Shown here one piece after another: positions 1 to 11,693 of a stretch of 64,000 bases of DNA. The DNA is taken from assembly GCF_048544455.1 (NCBI RefSeq), contig NC_133532.1:14696948-14760947 (forward strand), written 5' to 3'. The translations under genes and the position numbers were made by a program. The stretch comes from Silene latifolia (lineage: Eukaryota; Streptophyta; Magnoliopsida; Caryophyllales; Caryophyllaceae). The notes beneath the pieces were generated by a model that was not told where the DNA came from, did not search any database, and saw nothing but the letters and a program-made list of their open reading frames with translations. Each line of letters starts with the position of its first letter. Position 1 is the stretch's first letter.

Positions 1-13
1 TTCTGGTCCTTGT

Positions 14-2947
14 TGTGACACCCTTAAATCTAGCCTTAAATAAATACGTAAATTCTACAGAAAAACTGGTAGGATATGTTTGTAAATGGTTCAACTATCC
101 AAAAACCTGCAATTTCAAAAATTTTCTAACTAAACCATTCACAACCAATCCAACTCAAGAAGTCCAACATTCCCAGAAGCGGGTGCCAAAACCCTGCAAA
201 AGCTGATGAACTACTATGCCATAGCTAAATAGAAAGTAGAATGATACAACCCAAAATAGAAAAGGGAGACATATGTCCCTTCAAATAATATACAAACCAA
301 AGGATAAAAGGGTTACTAATAGAATAGCCAAAAACTAGGTCCAAGGTTCCTTGCTCGCTAGCTCGTCTGTGACCCCCAACAAAGCATCAACAACCTGTCA
401 ATCGCATTTTATACAAACACGAAAGCCACAATTCAGTGGGGAGTAACTTCGAGTCCTCCCAGCCACGAATCGTCAAAATTAATGTAACATGTAAACAATT
501 TGATAAACCATTTACTTGTCATGTATTCTAACAAATGACCCCTAAACTGACCAAACTAAACTATCATGTGAATCATATAACAAATTGTAATCCAAACTCT
601 ATCAACCATAGCCGGCTTGCATCTCACCTTCTATGATTCATAGAATCATCAAACAAGAAAGGGCAATATATCAAAGACAGGCATAAGTTCTTAGTCCCGT
701 CAATAGTCACTTTGTAACTCGAGTCTATACCACGAGGTAGGGAAGGTAATCGAACCGGTATCTTGGCTCAGCGGTTACTATTAAGAAAACATGGCCAAGA
801 GACAACACAACCCTAGCCTAAAATCAAGAGACCTAGACATGCGGATACACACCACCGCACCCAAGACCCACAACTTTTTTTAAAACAAAGTGAAGTGAGT
901 ACCCTAAGGACACCACCGAAGGGTTGGCTAGTACTTAAGCCGACCCCATACTATCAAAATAAGTACACGAGGTCATGCCCCAACTTGGATATAAATCCAC
1001 TAGTCAGAAACACAAAGGCTATCAAGCAGTGAACATATACTCGTCAAGACTATAAAGACCTATCTATGATGAAGGCCGAAATACTCACCTAGGACCTAGT
1101 CCCAGCTAGTCCCAGCTTGAATACTTTAGCCCACACCACACAAGACTCACCACACAAGTCAAGTAAGACACCCACTTAACCTTAAGAGGGCAAAAAGTCC
1201 TACTTACCAACCTAAATGCTAACATTCTATCATGTGAAAGGCTATATAAATGTCTATTTACAAGATACAAACCAACGAGTTCCTCAATAAGTATTCAATA
1301 CTAATTTCCAATCCTAGCAATTATAACAATATAAAAGGCTTTAGGGGAAACTAGGGCCATTTCTACAAAATAAGAAGCTATTTAAATTCAATTAACTACA
1401 CATGTGAAATAGAGATGTAATAAATGGCCTAAAACAAGAAAAAGGCCGATTATCTAATTCATTCAACCGATTTTTACCGCAACCCCACCTGCGGCAGTGT
1501 ACGGGTCAAATTGCGGTGACCAATCACTCAATTAATCGACATCGCATCATCAAAGGGACTAAGGCTCGGTTTTTTAAGACAATCAATCAAAACATTACAA
1601 TTATCGCTATAAAATTCATTTTGTAAACTATCCTAACATGTGATAACTATTAATATAAGCACAATTTTTCCCATTAACATAATTTTTGTTACTAGTATGC
1701 TTCAATTCAAATTACTACCCTTTTGTTACTTATTCTATTCTAATATTAATTAACCCGAAAAGACCAAGATTGTACGAAAAACCGCAAAACAAGCACGGAC
1801 CAACCCGGGCAGCCGTGGGCTAGCCGTGGGCCTGCCACGGGCCTGCCGCGGGCCTGCCACGGGCCTGCCGCGGGCCTGCCACGGGCCTGCTGCCCGTCCC
1901 CTACACCACCTTATTTTTCCATTTTTGTTTAGTAAAAGACCGTCTGAAAATTAATTAATCGTCCCCAATTCAACTTTGATAATTTAAACTAACAAAAGGC
2001 ACAAATTAAACATGCATGCAACAAATTTTACATGTGAAAACTACTATTCAAACAAAAATCACCAAACATACAAAAACAACAAAGATTGTGACGATAATTC
2101 GTCGAGTAGCTCGAAATATGTTACCTTAAGCTAGAAAAAAGAGCAATTAGCACCTCAAACCCAAACCCTAACTAGCAACTATCCCTATCTTCAATAATAT
2201 ACGAGTCCCCAAACTCGTCTTCCAATCCTTCACCTAAATAAACAATTAAAACACAATAATAAGCATATAAACCGAAAATTCCGAAATTTGGTCTTAAAAC
2301 AACTTAATGAAAACTGAAATTAGAACATACTAAGTTGTAGATCGTGGCGAGGGGATTCCGGAAAGGTAAATTATGCGAAAAACGGACTAGTAACGAAGAA
2401 ATTGTGACGATTTTGCTTGAGTTTTTATATAAAAATGGAGTTTGGAACTTAAGGAAGAAGAAGGAGATAGAGGAAATCAGAAAAATAAAAGAAAAGGGGG
2501 TGTGGTCCGCGTAAGGGAAGAAGGAAAGGAGGAAAGGAGGTGCGGGATTTTTTTTAGTCGGGATTTTTACGAGTCGGGTTTGACTTGTTTCAATAATAAT
2601 TAAATCCGTAAGTCAAATGCAAATTCCGTCAAGACCAAAGTCTTTAAACACGAGATTACAATAAAATTGAGTATTCATACGACCCATTTCCAAATTCGTT
2701 TACCCAACGTTCAAACGAATTGTTATTTTCCCCCCGATACGCCCTTATTTCGAAATAAAAGATTTTACACGGTTTAAACTATTTTTAAACATTTCAAAAC
2801 TATCAAAATAAATACTTTTCTTCAAAATATAATAAAATTATATTTCTTTGAATTATTTTTACTTTAAATACTTTATTGTCAAAGTTTACTTGATTAATTA
2901 ATTATTTTCGAAATATATTAACGGTCCGAAATTTACGGGGCGTTACA
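14..2947 (-). repeat. LTR 1 of the tandem array (transcriptional 3' end)
   Basis: This 2934-bp LTR starts TGTGACACC and ends GGCGTTACA. It differs from LTRs 2 and 3 mainly by small changes at CAG/CTG/CCG sites and by seven copies of an 11-bp GC-rich unit at 1813-1889, against three in LTR 3. The rest is AT-rich non-coding sequence. The left neighbour is the CTTGT target copy and 8 bp of the interrupted DUF7745-like exon. Confidence 0.93.
1813..1889. repeat. 11-bp GC-rich minisatellite in LTR 1
   Basis: Seven exact-length 11-bp units of the type CCACGGGCCTG (variants ccgtgggctag, ccgtgggcctg, ccgcgggcctg) run head to tail. LTR 3 has three units at 13509-13541 and LTR 2 has a degraded version near 7687-7715. 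Unit number therefore changed after the LTRs separated, or was collapsed in assembly. Confidence 0.9.
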
Positions 2948-5869
2948 ATCACCCCTCCTTTTAAAAAGTTTCGTCCTCGAAACTCAGAAGGAGAATTTAT
3001 AGTTATAAGAAAATATAGGTATCTTTTCAATGAAACGGTGATACTCTTGTTGATCAGACAAGAACATCCATATTCATATCAAGATATAAAAATATTTCTA
3101 CACCAATAAATGAGAAAACCCATTATTGGGACGTCACCAACAACGAGATTTAACATTCACTAATGTTAAAACCATTGAAAATCATACAAGCATTTTCAAA
3201 CTTTTAGTTTAAAATTCTATAGTAAGAATACTATCTTTACTAATTATGATTATACAAGGCTTAGTAACGCGGAAAAAGAGTAAGAAAAAGGAATCATTAC
3301 ACAAAACGAGAAATAGCTTAGGTATCCAATTGAACACTATGGTTGGAAGAGAGTGAGAAATCATTTTCAAATGTTATAGAAAGAGGTCAAATGAGTGCCA
3401 TAAAGGCGAGCACAACGGAACAAGCCAGAATAGCAAGAATGACAATTGTCAGAGATCGGAATTATGAAGATCGGTACCTCAAGAAAGGTTCACAATCCTA
3501 CTTCCCAACAATATTCCCATTTCCAATAGAAAGATTCCTCAAAGGATTACATATAAGGCCCAAATTTACAATATCATTCCAAAACAACTTTCACAAGCCT
3601 AAGGTCAAGGCTTCCAACAAAGTTATATTCGTATCCAACTAGTGTCAACTATGGGTTCCTCAAATTCTACAAGGTTTACATTTCAAAACAAGGTAGTAAC
3701 TTACCAACCCCAAAATCCGAAAAATTGATAGGATCTCACGTTCCTTTATCCTTTTATTTATTAAGGATTGCCAAAAGCGTAACTACACTCGGCTACACTC
3801 AGCTATAACACCGTCCCATCACTTCAAGTACTCAGTGCGACCTCAAGGTCTATAGAACTATAGGATTAACAAGTTCTTCTCAATACTAAGACTCTCTCAC
3901 TCAAGAACTCTCAAGAGCCAACTAATACCACATCACATCACCAATCCATTCTGGTCATCAACATCCCCAAGGAGTATTCTTTCAAATTTGATATCCTAAA
4001 CTTACTTACCATCAAATTCTCAAGGAACAAGGTCATAATTGTAACAACACCTTATCACCCCAGAGTTCCTAAAACCATAAATTGAAATTATGTTCCTTAG
4101 CCTAACAATTGGTGTTAACCATACCCTTACCCTTTCTAGTTACCAAAACAAGTGCTAAAATCTCCCAATAATGTAGCTTACTCTCACTTTCTCACACCAT
4201 ACCTCGAGTAGTAATCAATATCACTCACTAAAACCAACAAATAATCCCACAATTTAACATTTCCCACATGATAACATATACATTATCAAACCCTCATATC
4301 CCAAGTGATCATGGAAGCCAAACCCAAACTCGGCTACTTAGTCAATCCTATATCCTCAAATCACATTTCACTAACTCTGTAAACATGGTCAACAGGGTAC
4401 CAACTATACTAAGGAGATAAGGAGTGATAACGGGATAGAGAAACGGTAAAATATTTTCAAAGGTGCATGAATCTGACAAGTTAGGAAACTAAGGAGTCGA
4501 TAGTAAAGATAATGGTTGACAAAAATAAGAGGTATTCGAGTTAAGAAGATATCTCGGGCAAGAAGAAGATACGTAAAATTTGGCATAAAGACAAGGTTCA
4601 ACGATCGTTAAAGAGAAGGAAAGGAGAATAGGAGCGGCACAATGAAAGGGTTCCCGCTTACCAAACACTCATCGAAGCTTATGATCGATATGATAAGGTT
4701 ACATCACTAAGGTGCTCAACAAAGCCCCAAAAGTCTACCAAATTATAAGACTAATAAGGACTCCACAATGGTAGGTATTCCTCAACTCAATTGGTTCTAA
4801 GAGCCAAAATCAATTCACTACACAAATTCATTTGTTACTATTCAAATCCCAAGGTATCTCCTTTACAATTCTCGTCATCGAACTTCACTTGCTATGTCAT
4901 TCCCAAGTACCATGGCTTGTTTACACTATCATCTCACCACTTTGTACTTCTAGTCTCCGATACCATAAATTAGAATTGCATCTTTGAACTCACGAACTAC
5001 ATCGAACAACTTTCCACCAAAATTCCCAGATTCAGATATGATTAATAAGGTCTATAAGGGCTACTCTATACTAGATTTGGTCAACTCAAAAGGTTTAACA
5101 AACTAACTATTTCCAAAGTATGATACCAATCCATTAAGCAACGTCCATGTCCTAATGTATTCCTTTCATGGCCTACCAAGATTGGGGCTAACTATCACTC
5201 CTTTAATTCTCCATAAGAAACATCGAGACTCTCAAATGAAGTCGCTTAGGTTCATTTCAACTTATGTGCTAAGGTAGTACCCACGCTCAATCACCTATAA
5301 CAAACAAGCTCTCAAAAGACATAAATCCCAAGGTATTTCTCAACCCACTAAACTCTCACATTAAGCACAACTAACAGGATTAACCAAAGGACCCCAAGTT
5401 ATATTCTCCTATACAACTCAAACCTTAAACAATCAATTTCTCAACTCCTTCACGCCCTCCAATGATACATTCTCTCAAAACCGGGTTCTCTTGAACAAGG
5501 GAACTATCCTGCGGAATAAAAGGAAGGTGTCCACATGGACTTAATTATAAGAAGAAAACGAACCTAAGATAAATCAGGAGAAAGAATTGAAAGGTAGTTA
5601 CCAAGGCGAGAGAAGAGGAATTGGAAAGACGAATAAACAACGAGATTGGAAAACTAAGGTAAGATTGCATTATCTATATCTATTGGAGAGCCATCTTACA
5701 AAAGAGAAAATCAATTAGTACCTAACAATTAGCAATCACAAACAGACTACCACATAAAATCCTAACTCTACCCATCCTACCCATCTCTCAAATTTATTAT
5801 TAAAAGGTCAAGTGATTTTAGGTGGGGTGCACAAACGTGCGTCGGGAGCAAATAAGCTCTGATACCAAC
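2948..5869 (-). mobile_element. Internal region 1 of the non-autonomous element
   Basis: This 2922-bp region has no recognisable gag, protease, RT, RNase H or integrase motif in any frame. The purine tract (reverse complement of ATCACCCCTCCTTTT, 2948-2962) lies at its left edge and the primer site at its right edge. A 99-codon open frame at 3343-3642 is repeated at 9166-9465, but it is antisense to the element and matches no family I know. Its identity between copies only reflects how recent the duplication is. Confidence 0.85.
5856..5867 (-). promoter_or_regulatory. Primer-binding site (initiator Met tRNA), internal region 1
   Basis: The plus strand reads GCTCTGATACCA. Its reverse complement, TGGTATCAGAGC, is the standard plant initiator-Met primer site, and it lies 2 bp from the LTR that begins at 5870. 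This fixes the element on the minus strand. Confidence 0.93.
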
Positions 5870-8770
5870 TGTGACACCCTTAAATCTAGCCTTAAATAAA
5901 TACGTAAATTCTACAGAAAAACTGGTAGGATATGTTTGTAAATGGTTCAACTATCCAAAAACCTGCAATTTCAAAAATTTTCTAACTAAACCATTCACAA
6001 CCAATCCAACTCAAGAAGTCCAACATTCCCAGAAGCGGGTGCCAAAACCCTGCAAAAGCTGATGAACTACTATGCCATAGCTAAATAGAAAGTAGAATGA
6101 TACAACCCAAAATAGAAAAGGGAGACATATGTCCCTTCAAATAATATACAAACCAAAGGATAAAAGGGTTACTAATAGAATAGCCAAAAACTAGGTCCAA
6201 GGTTCCTTGCTCGCTAGCTCGTCTGTGACCCCCAACAAAGCATCAACAACCTGTCAATCGCATTTTATACAAACACGAAAGCCACAATTCAGTGGGGAGT
6301 AACTTCGAGTCCTCCCAGCCACGAATCGTCAAAATTAATGTAACATGTAATGTAACATGTAAACAATTTGATAAACCATTTACTTGTCATGTATTCTAAC
6401 AAATGACCCATAAACTGACCAAACTAAACTATCATGTGAATCATATAACAAATTGTAATCCAAACTCTATCAACCATAGCCGGCTTGCATCTCACCTTCT
6501 ATGATTCATAGAATCATCAAACAAGAAAGGGCAATATATCAAAGACAGGCATAAGTTCTTAGTCCCGTCAATAGTCACTTTGTAACTCGAGTCTATACCA
6601 CGAGGTAGGGAGGGTAATCGAACCGGTATCTTGGCTCAGCGGTTACTATTAAGAAAACATGGCCAAGAGACAACACAACCCTAGCCTAAAATCTGCGCAG
6701 ACCTAGACATGCGGATACACACCACCGCACCCAAGACCCACAACTTTTTTTAAAACAAAGTGAAGTGAGTACCCTAAGGACACCACCGAAGGGTTGGCTA
6801 GTACTTAAGCTGACCCCATACTATCAAAATAAGTACCTGAGGTCATGCCCCAACTTGGATATAAATCCACTAGTCAAGAACACAAAGGCTATCAAGCAGT
6901 GAGCATATACTCGTCAGAGACTATAAAGACCTATCTATGATGAAGGCCGAAATACTCACCTAGGACCTAGTCCCGCCTAGTCCCTGACTTGAATACTTTA
7001 GCCCACACCACACAAGACTCACCACACAAGTCAAGTAAGACACCCACTTAACCTTAAGAGGGCAAAAAGTCCTACTTACCAACCTAAATGCTAACATTCT
7101 ATCATGTGAAAGGCTATATAAATGTCTATTTACAGCATACAAACCAACAGTTCCTCAATAAGTATTCAATACTAATTTCCAATCCTAGCAATTATAACAA
7201 TATAAAAGGCTTTAGGGGAAACTAGGGCCATTTCTACAAAATAAGAAGCTATTTAAATTCAATTAACTACACATGTGAAATAGAGATGTAATAAATGGCC
7301 TAAAACAAGAAAAAGGCCGATTATCTAATTCATTCAACCGAATTTTTACCCGCAACCCTTGACCACAAGGGCAGTGCGGGTCAAATTGCGGCTGACCAAT
7401 CACTCAATTAACTGACATCGCATCAGTCAAAGGGACTAAGGCTCAGTTTTCGGCACAATCAATCAAAACATTACAATTATCGTTATAAAATTCATTTTGT
7501 AAACTATCCTAACATGTGATAACTATTAATATAAGCACAATTTTTCCCATTAACATAATTTTTGTTACTAGTATGCTTCAATTCAAATTACTACCCTTTT
7601 GTTACTTATTCTATTCTAATATTAATTAACCCGAAAAGACCAAGATTGTACGAAAAACCGCAAAACAAGCACGGACCAACCCGGGCAGCCGTGGGCTAGC
7701 GTGGGCCGCCACGAACTCGCCCGTCCCCTACACCACCTTATTTTTCCATTTTTGTTTAGTAAAAGACCGTCTGAAAATTAATTAATCGTCCCCAATTCAA
7801 CTTTGATAATTTAAACTAACAAAAGGCACAAATTAAACATGCATGCAACAAATTTTACATGTGAAAACTACTATTCAAACAAAAATCACCAAACATACAA
7901 AAACAACAAAGATTGTGACGATAATTCGTCGAGTAGCTCGAAATATGTTACCTTAAGCTAGAAAAAAGAGCAATTAGCACCTCAAACCCAAACCCTAACT
8001 AGCAACTATCCGCTATCTTCAATAATATACGAGTCCCCAAACTCGTCTTCCAATCCTTCACCTAAATAAACAATTAAAACACAATAATAAGCATATAAAC
8101 CGAAAATTCCGAAATTTGGTCTTAAAACAACTTAATGAAAACTGAAATTAGAACATACTAAGTTGTAGATCGTGGCGAGGGGATTAGGAAAGGTAAATTA
8201 TGCGAAAAACGGACTAAGTGAAGAAATTGACGATTTTGCTTGAGTTTTTATATAAAAATGGAGTTTGGAACTTAAGGAAGAAGAAGGAGATAGAGGAAAT
8301 CAGAAAAATAAAAGAAAAGGGGGTGTGGTCCGCGTAAGGGAAGAAGGAAAGGAGGAAAGGAGGTGCGGGATTTTTTTTAGTCGGGATTTTTACGAGTCGG
8401 GTTTGACTTGTTTCAATAATAATTAAATCCGTAAGTCAAATGCAAATTCCGTCAAGACCAAAGTCTTTAAACACGAGATTACAATAAAATTGAGTATTCA
8501 TACGACCCATTTCCAAATTCGTTTACCCAACGTTCAAACGAATTGTTATTTTCCCCCCGATACGCCCTTATTTCGAAATAAAAGATTTTACACGGTTTAA
8601 ACTATTTTTAAACATTTCAAAACTATCAAAATAAATACTTTTCTTCAAAATATAATAAAATTATATTTCTTTGAATTATTTTTACTTTAAATACTTTATT
8701 GTCAAATTTTACTTGATTAATTAATTATTTTCGAAATATATTAACGGTCCGAAATTTACGGGGCGTTACA
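5870..8770 (-). repeat. LTR 2 of the tandem array (shared middle LTR)
   Basis: This 2901-bp LTR has the same termini as LTR 1. As the middle LTR it has a purine tract on its right and a primer site on its left, so it serves as 5' LTR for one unit and 3' LTR for the other. It contains a short duplication of TAATGTAACATG near 6338-6361 and a shortened GC-rich minisatellite near 7687-7715. Confidence 0.93.
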
Positions 8771-11693
8771 ATCACCCCTCCTTTTAAAAAGTTTCGTCCT
8801 CGAAACTCAGAAGGAGAATTTATAGTTATAAGAAAATATAGGTATCTTTTCAATGAAACGGTGATACTCTTGTTGATCAGACAAGAACATCCATATTCAT
8901 ATCAAGATATAAAAATATTTCTACACCAATAAATGAGAAAACCCATTATTGGGACGTCACCAACAACGAGATTTAACATTCACTAATGTTAAAACCATTG
9001 AAAATCATACAAGCATTTTCAAACTTTTAGTTTAAAATTCTATAGTAAGAATACTATCTTTACTAATTATGATTATACAAGGCTTAGTAACGCGGAAAAA
9101 GAGTAAGAAAAAGGAATCATTACACAAAACGAGAAATAGCTTAGGTATCCAATTGAACACTATGGTTGGAAGAGAGTGAGAAATCATTTTCAAATGTTAT
9201 AGAAAGAGGTCAAATGAGTGCCATAAAGGCGAGCACAACGGAACAAGCCAGAATAGCAAGAATGACAATTGTCAGAGATCGGAATTATGAAGATCGGTAC
9301 CTCAAGAAAGGTTCACAATCCTACTTCCCAACAATATTCCCATTTCCAATAGAAAGATTCCTCAAAGGATTACATATAAGGCCCAAATTTACAATATCAT
9401 TCCAAAACAACTTTCACAAGCCTAAGGTCAAGGCTTCCAACAAAGTTATATTCGTATCCAACTAGTGTCAACTATGGGTTCCTCAAATTCTACAAGGTTT
9501 ACATTTCAAAACAAGGTAGTAACTTACCAACCCCAAAATCCGAAAAATTGATAGGATCTCACGTTCCTTTATCCTTTTATTTATTAAGGATTGCCAAAAG
9601 CAGAACTACACTCAGCTACACTCAGCTATAACACCGTCCCATCACTTCAAGTACTCAGTGCGACCTCAAGGTCTATAGAACTATAGGATTAACAAGTTCT
9701 TCTCAATACTAAGACTCTCTCACTCAAGAACTCTCAAGAGCCAACTAATACCACATCACATCACCAATCCATTCTGGTCATCAACATCCCCAAGGAGTAT
9801 TCTTTCAAATTTGATATCCTAAACTTACTTACCATCAAATTCTCAAGGAACAAGGTCATAATTGTAACAACACCTTATCACCCCAGAGTTCCTAAAACCA
9901 TAAATTGAAATTATGTTCCTTAGCCTAACAATTGGTGTTAACCATACCCTTACCCTTTCTAGTTACCAAAACAAGTGCTAAAATCTCCCAATAATGTAGC
10001 TTACTCTCACTTTCTCACACCATACCTCGAGTAGTAATCAATATCACTCACTAAAACCAACAAATAATCCCACAATTTAACATTTCCCACATGATAACAT
10101 ATACATTATCAAACCCTCATATCCCAAGTGATCATGGAAGCCAAACCCAAACTCGGCTACTTAGTCAATCCTATATCCTCAAATCACATTTCACTAACTC
10201 TGTAAACATGGTCAACAGGGTACCAACTATACTAAGGAGATAAAGAGTGATAACGGGATAGAGAAACGGTAAAATATTTTCAAAGGTGCATGAATCTGAC
10301 AAGTTAGGAAACTAAGGAGTCAGACCGTAAAGATAATGGTTGACAAAAATAAGAGGTATTCGAGTTAAGAAGATATCTCGGGCAAGAAGAAGATACGTAA
10401 AATTTGGCATAAAGACAAGGTTCAACGATCGTTAAAGAGAAGGAAAGGAGAATAGGAGCGGCACAATGAAAGGGTTCCCGCTTACCAAACACTCATCGAA
10501 GCTTATGATCGATATGATAAGGTTACATCACTAAGGTGCTCAACAAAGCCCCAAAAGTCTACCAAATTATAAGACTAATAAGGACTCCACAATGGTAGGT
10601 ATTCCTCAACTCAATTGGTTCTAAGAGCCAAAATCAATTCACTACACAAACTCATTTGTTACTATTCAAATCCCAAGGTATCTCCTTTACAATTCTCGTC
10701 ATCGAACTTCACTTGCTATGTCATTCCCAAGTACCATGGCTTGTTTACACTATCATCTCACCACTTTGTACTTCTAGTCTCCGATACCATAAATTAGAAT
10801 TGCATCTTTGAACTCACGAACTACATCGAACAACTTTCCACCAAAATTCCCAGATTCAGATATGATTAATAAGGTCTATAAGGGCTACTCTATACTAGAT
10901 TTGGTCAACTCAAAAGGTTTAACAAACTAACTATTTCCAAAGTATGATACCAATCCATTAAGCAACGTCCATGTCCTAATGTATTCCTTTCATGGCCTAC
11001 CAAGATTGGGGCTAACTATCACTCCTTTAATTCTCCATAAGAAACATCGAGACTCTCAAATGAAGTCGCTTAGGTTCATTTCAACTTATGTGCTAAGGTA
11101 GTACCCACGCTCAATCACCTATAACAAACAAGCTCTCAAAAGACATAAATCCCAAGGTATTTCTCAACCCACTAAACTCTCACATTAAGCACAACTAACA
11201 GGATTAACCAAAGGACCCCAAGTTATATTCTCCTATACAACTCAAACCTTAAACAATCAATTTCTCAACTCCTTCACGCCCTCCAATGATACATTCTCTC
11301 AAAACCGGGTTCTCTTGAACAAGGGAACTATCCTGCGGAATAAAAGGAAGGTGTCCACATGGACTTAATTATAAGAAGAAAACGAACCTAAGATAAATCA
11401 GGAGAAAGAATTGAAAGGTAGTTACCAAGGCGAGAGAAGAGGAATTGGAAAGACGAATAAACAACGAGATTGGAAAACTAAGGTAAGATTGCATTATCTA
11501 TATCTATTGGAGAGCCATCTTACAAAAGAGAAAATCAATTAGTACCTAACAATTAGCAATCACAAACAGACTACCACATAAAATCCTAACTCTACCCATC
11601 CTACCTATCTCTCAAATTTATTATTAAAAGGTCAAGTGATTTTAGGTGGGGTGCACAAACGTGCGTCGGGAGCAAATAAGCTCTGATACCAAC
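8771..11693 (-). mobile_element. Internal region 2 of the non-autonomous element
   Basis: This 2923-bp region is nearly base-for-base equal to internal region 1. It carries a purine tract at 8771-8785 and a primer site at 11680-11691. The few differences include CAG-context changes (near 9600 and 10320). It is non-coding. Confidence 0.88.
11680..11691 (-). promoter_or_regulatory. Primer-binding site (initiator Met tRNA), internal region 2
   Basis: Reverse complement of TGGTATCAGAGC, 2 bp left of LTR 3 at 11694. Confidence 0.93.

Noticed and set aside
2155-2185. CCCAAACCCTAAC telomere-like sequence in the LTRs
   Set aside because: Only one or two units; not an interstitial telomere array.
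3343-3642. 99-codon open frame repeated identically at 9166-9465 in the non-autonomous element
   Set aside because: Antisense to the element, no known domain, and identity follows from recent duplication of the whole unit rather than selection.
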